Shown in pieces: positions 50,467-61,610 of a DNA stretch of 64,000 nucleotides. Each line of letters opens with the position of its first letter. The first letter of the stretch is position 1. The stretch is taken from positions 3,505,743 through 3,569,742 of the forward strand of contig NC_088778.1 of the NCBI RefSeq assembly GCF_954871325.1. Reading direction: 5' to 3'. This stretch comes from Gordionus sp. m RMFG-2023 (taxonomy: Eukaryota > Nematomorpha > Gordioida > Chordodea > Parachordodidae). The notes below the pieces were generated by a model. That model was not told the DNA's origin. It saw only the letters and a program-made list of their open reading frames with translations, and ran no database searches. Both the position numbers and the translations under genes were made by a program.

Positions 50467-52793
50467 GTGGATATGGTTGACATGACAGGTTGGGAATATA
50501 TTTGGAACATTCTTCTGGCGTAGAATATAGTCTAATAACTACGACTGTTTGATTTTTAAGGGTTAGGTAAAAGATCATCAGCACATATCGCGGGATCCAG
50601 GTGTTTCACCAAAGATTATTTCTAACTCAAATTATCTATAATGACTTTCAGATTCTATTCTTTTTAACTGCTTATACAAACCTTACATCAAATTTATGGC
50701 CTAATCAACTTACTTCTTTATTATATTTTATTAAATTTAATTGACGTATCTTTTTTTTAAATATAATTCCTTAATCGGTCAATTTAGAGTTGGTTATATT
50801 TTTAATTATTTATGTGTGACGAAGAATAAAAATAAACCATCGTTAAAAATCAGATTGAAGGTGTTTTTAAAAAAAAATTTCTTACTTGAAATCTCAGTAT
50901 AAATTTGTTCCACTTCTCCAACAAAATTCTACTATAAAAACTTCGTCCTGCCCTATACGATTTTAATTCTTTATCAGAAGTAATATCATTCTTGATAATT
51001 ATGTCTGTTTTTTTCTATAAAATCCTATCATATGACCCTCGTTCTGTCTTCTTCGTTTCTAATCCTTTACCTAAATTTTCCCCTTATGTTTATGATGAAC
51101 CTTCCTGATTAAGTTTTTATTCATCCTTTTCAATATCTTGTATTGATTGTTTTTATAAAATATTTTAATAATCTGCATTGGTTAGTTCTGGTATTAAGAA
51201 GGGGGGTATTTACTTACCTGTCACACTAACTATGTGCCTAATATCAGGTATAAATTTTCTTACTTACTCAAATATTTAACAATTATAAATTATTGTTAAA
51301 TTATCAAAATACAAAGATACTTTTTTTTAAAAATCTTTATTTAATAGAATTATTAGATATATCAAAATACATAAATAAAAATCATTAACGAAATATATGT
51401 TGGATATTTCTCCCTTTTCTTGTATAGTTAGCAATCACTCTATTAAATTATGGGGCCATGCTTTGCAAATTTTTCCTTTAAGTTCGTCTAAATATCCAAA
51501 AGGCGGTTGCGTATTTTCATAAAAGAATATAACATGTACCACACAGATAATCCAGTTAATTTAAATCAAGGAAGTTAGGAGACTATTGAGCAGATTTTAT
51601 AATATGGGGAATATTAGCAGGTAAAAAATCCTGAGAAACTAATATTTAATATAAAACTATAAAAATGTAGTGTTTTATATACAGATACATTAAACATATC
51701 GAGATACTAGAGCATCAAAAGGTCAGATTTATCTGCGACACTATTTGATAGAAAGACAATGTAACTACTACTGGCATTTTGTAATTTTTAAACTTCACAA
51801 AATTTCTAATATATTCATTTCAAAATTTAGAAGAGAATTCGTGCTGTATTATAATATTTTTCGAGTCATCCACGCTCTAGGGATATTTGGAATTTAAGAT
51901 TAATATAATATTATTTTTACTTAACGTGTGGATTTAAATAAAACATATGAATTTTAATTTTTCAAGGATAGGAAAAGACCGTGACTGCTACTAACGCCCG
52001 TGATATTTAGTGAAAATACTAAATACACACCCTCGTTTATTAAAGCTTAAAACTGATATACCCTTATATTTAAAGATGTGTTTATTTCTTCCATTTTTTA
52101 ATAATTTAATTTTTATTTACTTGTGAAAATCTACTAAGGGAGTATTTTATATTAATAATCTAAAAGTATTTTTATTGATCTTAAGGAGTAACACTGAAGA
52201 GAAATATAAGATTAACTTAGCCATATTTTCAAATATCAATATCATTCAAAATAATTTTAGCTGAATTCTGCAAATGAAAAGTAATAGCCCAGCCCAATTT
52301 TTAAAATCAAGAATGGTCCGATCTGTCATTCTGATATTTCTAATAAAACTAAGATGACAAAAAATTTAGGAACTTGGAAAAATTATGAAATAACTAATAT
52401 AAAGTTAAGATATACCTTTTTTAAAGGTTACAATGACATTCAAGAAGACCTACTTATTAACCTAAGCTTATAAAATTGAAAGAGTTACATATGCATAACA
52501 CAATCCCCTATAGTAAACAATTCAAATTGAAAAACTAAAAAATATGAATATGGGTTTATAAATGCAATAAATACTTTTTGATTATGCCCATTAATTGATT
52601 GTAACCATATTTAATATGAAAAATAGAAATAAAAAATGTTCTTAAAAATACATTTACTAATTTTATATGGTAAAATATTTTGATGAAATATGACATAAAA
52701 TTTATATTCATCTGCAAATTAAAAAATAATTTGAACCTAAGTTTTTAAAACACCATAATATTTGATCAAAATATATTAATTTAAATTTTAATT
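50467..52793. other. no gene recognised
   Basis: AT-rich. The string TGACAGGTAAGTAAA on the minus strand near 51205-51220 is a good splice-donor match, but no convincing open exon precedes it. Confidence 0.5.
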
Positions 52794-52798
52794 GCCTC

Positions 52799-53109
52799 TG
52801 TTGGAATTAAATAGAGTTTTCCATTAAGTAATAATATCAAGATTTATATATTTTATTTTTGTCATAATAATTTTTAAATTTTATTATATGATAAATTACA
52901 TTTTTATTTTCCAACCCAAAATTACATTTTTTTATATCTTTATATATCTTTTTTATAAACAATAATAAAAAAAATAGCTAATACAAATTGATGTATATAA
53001 AAATGTTCTAAAATTTTCACTGATTAAATTTAAATACAAATTGATATAATATAAAATAAATAAATTGCCAAAATAAATAATAAAATAACACCTATCAACA
53101 TATTCAACA
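52799..53109 (-). repeat. 3' LTR of the compact element
   Basis: 311 bp, the partner of 54841-55151, with about fifteen scattered differences by eye and identical termini. GCCTC lies at 52794-52798. Confidence 0.93.
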
Positions 53110-53120
53110 TTCCACCCTCC
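53110..53120 (-). other. polypurine-tract candidate
   Basis: On the minus strand GGAGGGTGGAA sits immediately before the 3' LTR, as required for plus-strand priming. Confidence 0.7.
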
Positions 53121-53515
53121 AAAAAAATTCGGCTTATAATTTCCTTGGATAAGTTGAGTGGTAACGTCATTAACATTCATGATCACCACGCAATTAACGT
53201 TCACATTGGCAAGACCTAATATCTTGATAGCGCTGCCGTCTTAACCAGTGAGTCTCATGTCCATCTTACGTATCACGGTTAACAGTTTTAGCTGTCAGCT
53301 TCGGAAGTATACTGTACTTGGTACCGGTGTCAACTTGCATCAGCGTGGGTATGTTGTTGATGCTCACTGTCACGTTATACGCGTCATATGTGGCATCCTT
53401 GACCCCCATATTGTACACTTCCAAATTCTGCAGATTATATTTTTTAAGGTCTGTTTTTGAGTCGTCGTCAGCATCGATTATTTCGATGTACATAGCATGG
53501 TTCGTATTCAATTGA
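53120..53515 (-). pseudogene. retroviral-type aspartic protease remnant
   Basis: The minus strand has TLMQVDTGTKYSILPKLTAK, where DTG is the aspartic-protease active-site triad. It is followed downstream by a SAIKILGLANVNVN stretch that fits the flap and beta-strand part. It would have processed the gag precursor. Fossil. Confidence 0.7.
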
Positions 53516-53519
53516 CAAT

Positions 53520-54060
53520 CACGATCTTTGTAATCAGAAGTATTGTAAGTATTATTGTCATTTTTGTACTGGTTGGGCCTCGACGAATATTTCGGAAAAC
53601 CATTAATATTTTGAGGGTTGTGTCTGTGCTGACCACGACAGGGATAGTTGATTCGGTTATCACCTCTTTAGCACTCATCCCGTCGATCAGGGCTTTGATG
53701 ATGGTCACAATGAGAGTCGTGGCGATTGCCATGGACGTTGTACCCGTTATTGTTGTATCGATCGTCGTAGTAGTTATCGTTGCGATTATTGAAACGATTG
53801 CGGTTATAGTGACAATTATCATAGCCTTGATCAAAACGATTGTCGTGGAAGTTGCTGTGCCGTCCGTTGAATCGTTTGTAGCGGTCAATGTCGTAGCGTC
53901 CGTTGAATCGTTTGTCGCAGTAATTGTCATACGTCCGTTGAATCGTTTGTCGCGGTCGTTGTCAAAGCGTATATCGTAAAGTTCATCAAATCGTTTGTCA
54001 CGGCAATAGTCGCAGCGTAAATCGTAATGTTCATCGAAATGCTAAGCGGGGCGATTGTCA
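53520..54060 (-). other. repetitive charged segment between gag and protease
   Basis: Imperfect tandem repeats are marked by CGATTTGATGAA- and CGATTCAACGGA-type phrases every 30-50 bases. They encode R, D, N, F and Y-rich peptide, as in nucleocapsid-like tails that bind RNA. The long frames on both strands here are by-products of the repeats. Confidence 0.55.
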
Positions 54061-54104
54061 TTGATGAACTGGGGTTGTTTGATAAGAGATTTACCATGTG
54101 TGTG

Positions 54105-54730
54105 AGAGTCCTAAATGGGTTTTGTTGCTACGTAACTATTCTTGACTCTGCCCATGTGATTAACCTCTTGTACACCAGGTGATTCATTCAAATGTAACAA
54201 TTTCATCTCGCCCTTGATGTCACTTGGGTCCGCGGTGTCTTCCTCTAGACCTAGATTGTAAATGTCTTCTATGGTCATAGAGCTCTTGACCGCTTTCCTG
54301 ACATCTTTGGAATACGAGGATACTCTCATTTTCTCAATAATTCTCAGAATGCCATCGAATTTACATTCTTTATTGAGTCCTGCTACACGCGTGACCCAAG
54401 ACGAGAATGTCTCATCCTTGCCTTGAGTTTCAGCATAAAATAATGATAGTTTAGCGTTTTCGGTCTTCGATGGATGTTTTAACTTGAATTTGCCAAGCAG
54501 GGCGATTGGGTCCTGGAAGTCTTGCTCAATGCAAATTGTCCCAATATTATTAAATTCGTCATCAGGAAGACTTCGGAGAAATAAAGCGGCCTTTTCTCCG
54601 TTAAAGATCTTGCTGGTGTTGAAGAAATTCTCCAATTTCCCTATGTAGGCGCTGTCATCGCTACTAATTTGGGGAAATCTAGCTTGACAAATTCAGTCAT
54701 ATATGTGGAATTGTTCAAAGCATCCATCGT
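54105..54730 (-). pseudogene. gag-like gene of the compact element
   Basis: It would have formed the capsid of the element. The minus strand contains the typical gypsy gag pattern: GEKAALFLRSLPDDEF, then FSSWVTRVAGLNKECKF, LRIIEKMRVSSYSKDVRKAV and TIEDIYNLG. This matches the WV.RL..L...C.F...L...R....D..I+..L pattern of retrotransposon gag domains. Broken; fossil. Confidence 0.8.
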
Positions 54731-54823
54731 AAAAGAATTATAATCGATAAAGGTGTGAAATAGAATAAATGTACATTGCAAAATTAAGATAAAATTTTGA
54801 GATAATACTTACGCAGAGTTTAG

Positions 54824-54840
54824 ACATAGATTGGCCTCCA
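54824..54840 (-). other. primer-binding-site candidate
   Basis: It lies directly inside the 5' LTR and on the minus strand begins TGGAGGCCAATCTATG. A TGG start fits pairing with a tRNA 3' CCA end. I cannot name the tRNA. A good splice-donor-like GCGTAAGTATT follows about 10 bases further on. Confidence 0.6.
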
Positions 54841-55151
54841 TGTTGGAATTAAATAAAGTTTTTCATTAAGTAATAATATCATGATTTATATATTTTATTT
54901 TTGTCTTATAATTTAAATTTTATTATATGATAAATTACATTTTTATTTTCCAACCCAAAATTACATTTTTTTATCTCTTTATATATCTTTTTTTAAAAAA
55001 TAATAAAAAAAATAACTAATACAAATTGATGTATATAAAAATATTAATCTAAAAATTTTCACCGATTAAATTTAAATACAAATTGATATAATATAATATA
55101 AATCAATTGCCAAAATAAATAATAAAATAACATCGATCAACATATTCAACA
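54841..55151 (-). repeat. 5' LTR of the compact element
   Basis: 311 bp, TGTTG...CAACA. On the minus strand this is the upstream LTR. It is followed outside by the GCCTC duplication at 55152. Confidence 0.93.
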
Positions 55152-55156
55152 GCCTC

Positions 55157-55899
55157 TAATCTCAAAGACTCTATTTTTTTTTTAATAAATAAGAATTAAA
55201 AATATTTTTTTATATTTATTTAGTTTCTTAGATTTTGAGCTTCCTTCACATTCTAAGGCATTAATTTGCTTTTTTTGTTCAAATTTTATTTATTATACAT
55301 GCATGGATAAATACAGATATTTACATTTAATAACTATGATCATTAGTCAAAGCTGATAATTAACTTTCTAAAATTTAATAATATATTTTTCTAACTGACA
55401 AGAAAATTTTTCTTTACTTTTCATAAAATAATTAAAAATGATAAATACAGAAAAAATACTTAATCCTTTTATGTGGTTTTCTACCTGATTTGAAGTGTTA
55501 AACAATAAAAAATTTTAAAAAACAGTTATTAAAATGGATAATATATTATTTGCATGATAAAAATAGGCTGCAAATATACTTTTATGCAAATACAATTAGT
55601 TGACTAGATACTACTTTTTATTAAAATATAAAAAATGCCCCAGGCATATATGTTTATAAATGAATTGATAATATTTTATTTACAGGATAAAACTATACTA
55701 TAATGGTAATTAAAATAATATATACAACCAATAAATTTATTAATTTCCAGAATAATTAATAATGGATGAAATAAAAGCCATTTGCCATTTTAAAAAACAA
55801 AAATATTTGTTTGAAGCAATGTAACCGCACAGGAAATCTCAATATTTGTAGCCCTGTGTCATTGCAAGCCATTTTGTTTTTCACAATGTAATCCATTGT
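55157..55899. other. no gene recognised
   Basis: AT-rich intergenic-looking sequence without identifiable repeats or exons. Confidence 0.5.
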
Positions 55900-56279
55900 G
55901 TTATCCCCTATGAATACCATATCACGGTATTCCTAGCAAAGTTTCTTTAACCGAATTTGGGTATTATAACTGCGATTTTTTTCGGTGTCCAGCTATTTAC
56001 ACGTCATCGTTCAAAAAGTAGCCATTTCGCATTCCATTTTTTTAAATCAATACCCAGATTGATAGGTGTTTATTCCCAACAAATTAGAAAAATGATGATT
56101 CCAACCTTCGCATTGATTATTTGTGCGTTCTTCACCTGATAGAGTGTTCTGATTCACGTTCCAAGTTTCTGGAGGAAATCGATTTCGACGTGTTTGGAAT
56201 TGAGAATTGCTTCTTGTGACAAATTCAATAAATATGAAAAAAAATCCAGGGGTTTTTCCTGGTTTTTTTTCCTATTACC
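55900..56279 (-). mobile_element. MULE-family fragment with one terminal end
   Basis: The minus strand carries the decayed C-terminal transposase. ERTNNQCEGWNHHFSNLLG matches the same stretch in 61721-62030, and the tail (TAAAGAAACTTTGC..GAATACCGTGAT) matches 62145-62175. It joins a short remnant of the CCAGGGGTTTTT terminal subrepeats ending CCTATTACC at 56279, the same terminus as the foldback at 63156. The other end is missing and there are several stops and shifts. Confidence 0.75.
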
Positions 56280-57587
56280 AACTCTTATACCATGATTGAT
56301 GGTGGCATAATATCTATGTAAATTAAATATTTTTTCCAAACAAAATTTGTTGGGATGCATTCTTTCCTGCGACATCTTATCCTTTATTAAAAATTCCCAG
56401 TAACGGGGTCTTTTAACTTATCAGGATTTTTTCGCCAATGGAGTCAGTTCTCCTCGTCATAGAGTACCAACCCATAAGGAAGGCAGTCCCCTTTAACTCA
56501 TGAGGGGGAGGGATTACGAAGCAGTTTTGTCATTAAATTTTAAGGGTGGATCGGGTAGGGAACGGGATGCTTTCTCCATTAGTTATGGAGGGGCGTAGAT
56601 CGATATGGAAGAAATTAAGTTCTCAAAATAATTACAGCAGTTCATTTCTGGATCTTTTGTTTAAAATGATCATTATAGTTTGTAATTTTTCGTATTTTGC
56701 TAAAAACCGTTCTACCTAGTTACTAATCAAGAACTATCACTTCCGCTTTCGGTTTTTATTTTAATACCGCTCAACTTAAAAAAGAGTAGAGATTTTCTTA
56801 GGCGTTCGGTTTTTGGATTAAGTTAAATTATTCCGTTTTCTTAGCCATTACCCATAACGTATTCATTTTATGTAATTTTAAAATGGCTATGGAAGACGTA
56901 TGTTTTTATTATAACAATTATACATTATATAAAGCAAATGAACGGTATATCTTAACTCCCTTCGGTCAATCAAATATGCTTGTCCCGGAGTGTTTTATCA
57001 CATTTGCTTCAATTTTGCGATACTAAGTCGCCTCTCATGGCTATCAAACTCGACGAGGCTACCCTGAAATCATTTTTCTTATCGTCTAAAAGCGAAAAAA
57101 ATTGTGATTCAAACGCCAGTCAATATCTGAGGCTGTATTTTTTTTAAAAAAATATATTACCTTCTTCCGGTTATTATTTATCATGTGATGTTAAAAATAT
57201 ACAGAAATTAACTTTACAAAAAAATATTTAATAGTTTTAGATTTCGGTGGATAATTTTTTCACCAGGAATTGGTGTAGAGGGAAAGATTTTTTTATTTTG
57301 AACACTCAAAATGTACATTTATATCTTTTAGCAAAATGTCTTTATTAATACTTGGAACCTAATTATTAAGTTATATTATACTAATTAATGAATAAAAATT
57401 TTAAATAAATTTAGACATTTTTTTAGGAACAGAACCGGGATTGAACTATTTTTTTGCCGGAAACGGAACAGAGCACAAGAATGCTCTTTTTTGGGCCTCT
57501 GCAACTATAATGCGATTTGTATAGTTTTTTTTATAGTAATACATTATCTTACCGAAAAAAAATTGTTTCAATTTTTTTTTTCTTCAG
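56280..57587. other. mostly unassigned; one small open frame
   Basis: 56385-56620 is less AT-rich than average. A 47-codon ATG frame at 56883-57026 and an open 38-codon stretch in another frame at 57028-57144 (SPLMAIKLDEATLKSFF...) have protein-like composition. They have no recognised motif and no splice evidence linking them. Confidence 0.35.
56883..57026 (+). CDS. small open frame, hypothetical
   Basis: 47 codons from AAAATGGCTATGG to TAA. The peptide begins MAMEDVCFYYNNYTLYKANE, with aromatic-rich composition, no signal peptide and no membrane span. It could be a first coding exon or chance. I give it little weight because no donor site follows before the stop. Confidence 0.2.
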   Translation: MAMEDVCFYYNNYTLYKANERYILTPFGQSNMLVPECFITFASILRY

Positions 57588-57678
57588 GTATATTTTCCCT
57601 TTGATGACACGAGATCAATTTTTGGATTATTACGTACAATTGTTCAATCGATGGCCATTTCTACCCTCCTTTAAATGG
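57588..57678 (+). other. candidate 91-bp exon
   Basis: A strong acceptor (TTTTTTTTTTCTTCAG) precedes it and GGGTATAA offers a donor at 57679. One frame is open for 30 codons: PLMTRDQFLDYYVQLFNRWP, then FLPSFKW. It is rich in W, F, Y and L with good codon variety. The phase at its 3' end does not join directly to the exon candidate at 59005, so another exon would be needed or they are unrelated. Family unknown. Confidence 0.35.
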
Positions 57679-59004
57679 GTATAAAAAAATATATCAATCA
57701 TAATTTTTTTTGCTAAAAATATTTATATTTTTTTTTATATTTGATTTGAATTTCAATGATATTTGCTGTTAATAAACTTACTTTAAAAAAATATCCAAGT
57801 ACTTCTCCTATAGTGTTCGCTATTCCGTCATTGAGGAGATTAGTGATAACATTTTTAAAAATCATATTTTAATATTTTTGGAACGATCTAGAATTTTATT
57901 AATTCTTAATTTTTTTTAAATAAAAGTGTTATAGTAAAACCTGCCTTCAGTCTCAACCCGGGTGGGGGGGGGGGGTGTTATGTTGTCTCCAGGCGGCTTT
58001 TGGACCCATAGTCCGGGTATAGATTACCATCATCGTCTCCTCAGCTGGGTGTAAAAGTAACCTAAAATAATGGGGAGAGGAAAGGGGTGACGCAGGAAGG
58101 ACATCCGATTATTAAGATAAAAATCCGCTCCAAACCCTAACAATTACAACCAAATATATAAATATTTTAATATAGTAAAAAATTTTTTTAATAGGTAATT
58201 GACTCTTGGCTAACCTATATTCAACCCTGGAAACATAGTCACGATTTGGGGTTTGGATCAAAGCCATCTCTACATCTCTGGTTTTTTAAATTTTATTATT
58301 ACTAAAATATCTTGTCGTATTCATAATAGAGAGATTCTCTTGTGTATACCTATTTTTTTTAAATGGGCTATTTATTATTTTAACTTCTTAATACTCAACC
58401 ATCTAAAATAGATAGGCGCTGCGCCTATATTAAACCTGGTTTACAAATCTGAATATTTCGGAATTGATTTAAAATTGGCAGTTAATTATTGTTTTTTCGA
58501 TGCGTATAACTATCTTGGTATGTTTAATAAAACTTTTTAAAAAAAATAACAAACAAAATATATTTTGAAGGAGGAGGGGAGGTCAGTAGCGTTAATATTT
58601 TGTCGATCCGGGATTTGACAAATTTTGGAGCTATCGATTCTAACGAATCCTTATAAATTAATATATTCTTTTAAAATGCTCGCCAACATATGTTAGTGCG
58701 TAAAAGAAAAATATCTGCATATCCGATGCTATTCCTCAAATATACACATTTATAACCAGGTCATTTTAATATCAATCAAAAATAGTATTTTTTTGCGTTG
58801 GATTTTTTTAAAAATATTAGTTCACGTCAATCATTATCTTTTCTAAAAATGCGAAGTTAGAAAAGGATTGATTTTTGATATGGAACTGTCCATCAAATTG
58901 ATCAGGACAGTTGCAACAAAAATAAATTAAGGTTAAGGATAAGTAAAAAATAAATTAAAAAAACAGCTTTTCACATAGCCTAAACAAATATGATTTTTTT
59001 TCAG
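57679..59004. other. intron-like or intergenic, no gene recognised
   Basis: AT-rich with a long G run near 57962-57976. Nothing coding is identified. Confidence 0.45.
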
Positions 59005-59128
59005 TAAAAATTACCTTAGAGCCAACGAACCATATTACACTGTCATATTTAATCGATTCGTTTCTAGAATGTCGCAATTAGATTTGACCATATCCCAAAA
59101 CGCATGTCAGCTGTACAGAGTCTTAAAG
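59005..59128 (+). other. candidate 124-bp exon, best host-gene evidence in the window
   Basis: It is preceded by GATTTTTTTTCAG and followed by AAAG|GTTTATG, a usable but not ideal donor. It is open for 41 codons after one leading base: NYLRANEPYYTVIFNRFVSR, MSQLDLTISQNACQLYRVLK. The composition is that of a real folded protein (helical, amphipathic, with R, E, Q, D spread). I cannot name the family. Third-position use is not extremely AT-biased. Confidence 0.45.
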
Positions 59129-60028
59129 GTTTATGAAATGATCTTAAAAAAAAAAAATAATATGCACTTTATATATGATGTATATGATGTTTAACTGATT
59201 TGAAATTACTCATGGTGTCGGGTGGTAACACGGCCCTCGGTCATGATAGCAGATGAAAAGGGAAAAGTGGGCTTGGGTTTTTTAGTCTGTTGTCTTGGGA
59301 ATAGATTTTTGAATGAAAATTGATCGTTTGGACATTGTCAGGCTTCCTGCCGAGTTAATTCAATCAATAAAACACTGAAGTAATGATATTAGAAATTTAC
59401 TATCTAATTTCCACAGAATTCAAGACAGGCTTACAAAATAACTGGATTTCTAAACTTGTTCTAAATGCAACCGACTAATTTTTTTTCGGTTTGTGGCGTG
59501 ATCTGAAACCGGATCGTTGGCCTTAGCTAATATTGAGCGAAATAGTGGTTTCGTGGTAATTGGCTAAAATTGAGGCGCATGCCGAATAAAATCAGGTTAG
59601 CCTTGAGGCCGAAGTTGATTTTTTCAGCTCTAAATTAAGGTTAAGGTATATTTGGCGAAAACTCTGAAGCTTTTGGCTATAGTTTCTTGGCTAAAAAATT
59701 GTTAATTTAGGCTAAAAAACTTGACGTTAATTTAGGCTAAAGAATAGAGCGTTTATAGATCGTTTCAAATACCTTGTCAACATTTAAAATCGAAGATGCA
59801 ACTGATACAATTTTTTTTAACCGATACTATATATTATCGAGCGATACAAAAAATGTTAGTGAGTCGTGACCAGCGTCTACGTGGCAGAACATTAACTGGA
59901 AGTAACCCCCCCCCCTTAAAAACCAATACTTCCCCCCCCACTCGTGGTGCATTCACAGTAGTGAGCGACAGAGACAAGACAAAATACAAATATATGTAAT
60001 TACCAATGACTATTCATAGTGAGCTATT
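59129..60028. other. no gene recognised
   Basis: The phrase TTAGGCTAAA occurs several times near 59640-59750, a weak local repeat. There are C runs at 59906 and 59932. CAGCGTCTAC at 59871 repeats the end of the MITE that starts at 60037, but without its partner. Confidence 0.45.
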
Positions 60029-60036
60029 GCGACGCG

Positions 60037-60570
60037 CAGCGTCTACATGAGCGGGAGGGGTAGGAAAATATTGCTTCCTATTTTTTCGAGGGGGTAGGAT
60101 AAATTTTTTGGGGGGTTATTTATTAAAAATTGAGATGAAATAGCACAAAATTTATTGCTGTAAAAATTATACTTTTATTATAGTATTTTTATAATACAAT
60201 TCATCGACCAAATCTATATATTGCAAACAATCATAGACATTGTTTTCCAAATAAACTATCCTTTTAAATGTAATTTAAAAGGTTTAGATATTTCAACAAG
60301 CTCATAATGGCATAATAATTAATTCATTGTAAATAATGGAGGTTTTAATAGAATTTATTATCTAAAAAATAAATTCTTTATATTCACAAAATATCGATAG
60401 TTGGTAGTAGAGATAGATTAATTAAAGTTATCCTTTATAAATTCTTTGAAAAGAGTATCAATAATTAAATAGGTGGAAATAATGATAGGCGGCGAGAATC
60501 TTTTAGGGTTAAAGGCAAAGGTTTTTGAAGGGGGTTTGCATCCAATGAAAATCTTGTCATGTAGACGCTG
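60037..60570. mobile_element. hAT-type MITE, 534 bp, perfect 8-bp target duplication
   Basis: The termini are CAGCGTCTACATGA (60037-60050) and its exact inverse TCATGTAGACGCTG (60557-60570). It is flanked on both sides by GCGACGCG (60029-60036 and 60571-60578). An 8-bp duplication with CAG ends is the hAT pattern. The interior is AT-rich and non-coding. It sits about 100 bp upstream of the ATG of the MADF pseudogene. Perfect duplications suggest a fairly recent insertion. Confidence 0.88.
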
Positions 60571-60668
60571 GCGACGCGACACGACATTCCCTCCAAATTT
60601 GTCGCATTCTACATAGAAATTAAGTTACAAAACATTTGTTTTTTTTTTCAAAGCGACATAACTACAAT

Positions 60669-61085
60669 ATGGCCGAAAAAGAAAATTTGGAAGTAAATTT
60701 TTGAAATGCTATTAAAATAATAAATGTTATATATATATATATGTATTAGAATATGAATAAATATAATGTTAATAATTTTTTATAGAAAATCAATAAAGAA
60801 GATTTGATCAACTTTATCAGATACCATCAGCTGAAACAATATTGAGACAGGTAATTAAAGAGTATATTAATTTGAAATATTTTTATTTTTCAATAGAGAT
60901 GACCAAATTAGTATGGAAAAATCTAAGAGATTTCTATATAAGGGAACATAAAAACTATAGCCAGGGCTTCAGTATACCAATTTGAAAAAAAACAAATCCT
61001 GTTATATCTAAAATTGATGAAGCAAATATTGCTAGAGAAATGTATGAGCAAATGAGTGGTAATGAAAATTATCAATATGAAGATG
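60669..61085 (+). pseudogene. MADF-domain protein gene remnant, three exon-like parts
   Basis: MADF domains are Myb/SANT-like DNA-binding modules of arthropod regulators and of some transposon proteins. Exon 1 (60669-60692) reads MAEKENLE. A 93-bp intron (GTAAAT...TTTTATAG) follows, and exon 2 (60786-60850) continues in phase with KINKEDLINFIRYHQLKQY, the first MADF helix. Exon 3 (60897-61085) holds VWKNLRDFYIREHKNYS, the hallmark WKxLRDxYxRE of the last helix, then IDEANIAREMYEQMSGNE. Exon 2 has an in-frame TGA after QY, the middle of the domain is missing, and exon 3 needs a frame different from the spliced one, with a further TGA. It is a pseudogene. It may belong to a transposon, since GCGACGCGACACGAC-like sequence upstream resembles transposon ends. 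Confidence 0.6.
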
Positions 61086-61221
61086 GTAAATATACTAATT
61101 TTTGTTAAGATTTTATTAATACATAGCCATTGAAATCCCCTGCATAGAGACAAGTAGTGAAGCTACAATTTTAAGGAATTATTGTAATCATATTTTATAT
61201 AAATAATATTATATGGTAATA

Positions 61222-61358
61222 GGAAAAAAAACCCCTGAAAAAAAACCCCTGAAAAAAACCCCCGGAAAATAAACCCCCGGAAAAAAAACCCCCAGGAAAT
61301 AAAACCCCCGGAAAAAACTCCCAGGAAATAAAACCCCCGGAAAAAACCCCTTGGAGTT
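61222..61358 (+). repeat. left terminal subrepeat array of the foldback
   Basis: About nine copies of a 14-16-bp unit AAAAAACCCCYGG, with AATAAAACCCCCGG alternating with AAAAAACCCCCAGG. These are the inverse of the array at 62970-63150. Confidence 0.9.
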
Positions 61359-61610
61359 ATTTTTATACACTCTCATATTTAAGTATAATCTAGAAATAAT
61401 TTATATTAAATTAGTATTTATACAATTGCAAGTTAATAATTTGTTTAAAATATTTTGACCTCTTCAACTTTTTGCTGATAGACCATTCATGCTTCCTCCA
61501 CCCTCACCTGCTCCTACTGTCAACTGCTATGACCGTGGTTAAGAGTATCATTGGTATGATTATTAATATGTTTAATAATTTATATTTTTTTTCAATTAGG
61601 GGATCACATC

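Larger units (their letters stand above)
52799..55151 (-). mobile_element. compact LTR retrotransposon with GCCTC target duplications
   Basis: Both LTRs (311 bp each) start TGTTG and end CAACA. Flanking 5-bp duplications GCCTC lie at 52794-52798 and 55152-55156. The coding strand is minus. A primer-binding-like TGG start and a purine tract sit at the expected places. Internal parts are gag-like, a low-complexity basic/acidic repeat segment and a protease-like segment. Reverse transcriptase, RNase H and integrase are not present, so it depended on other elements. Its coding parts are broken. LTRs differ by roughly 5 percent by eye, so the insertion is neither fresh nor ancient. Gypsy-type by gag and protease style. 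Confidence 0.93.

Noticed and set aside
51200-51225. Minus-strand splice donor TGACAGGTAAGT as part of a gene
   Set aside because: No adequate open exon or acceptor lies upstream on that strand.
53248-53515. Two plus-strand frames over the protease part
   Set aside because: They are antisense to the DTG-containing protease remnant and have no motif.
53497-53979. 160-codon plus-strand frame rich in V, I and T, and its minus-strand 140-codon shadow
   Set aside because: Both run through the tandem charged segment of the LTR element. The valine/isoleucine/threonine monotony is a by-product of a repeated codon pattern in another frame.
60923-61153. 76-codon minus-strand frame
   Set aside because: It is antisense to the MADF remnant, which has the diagnostic motif.
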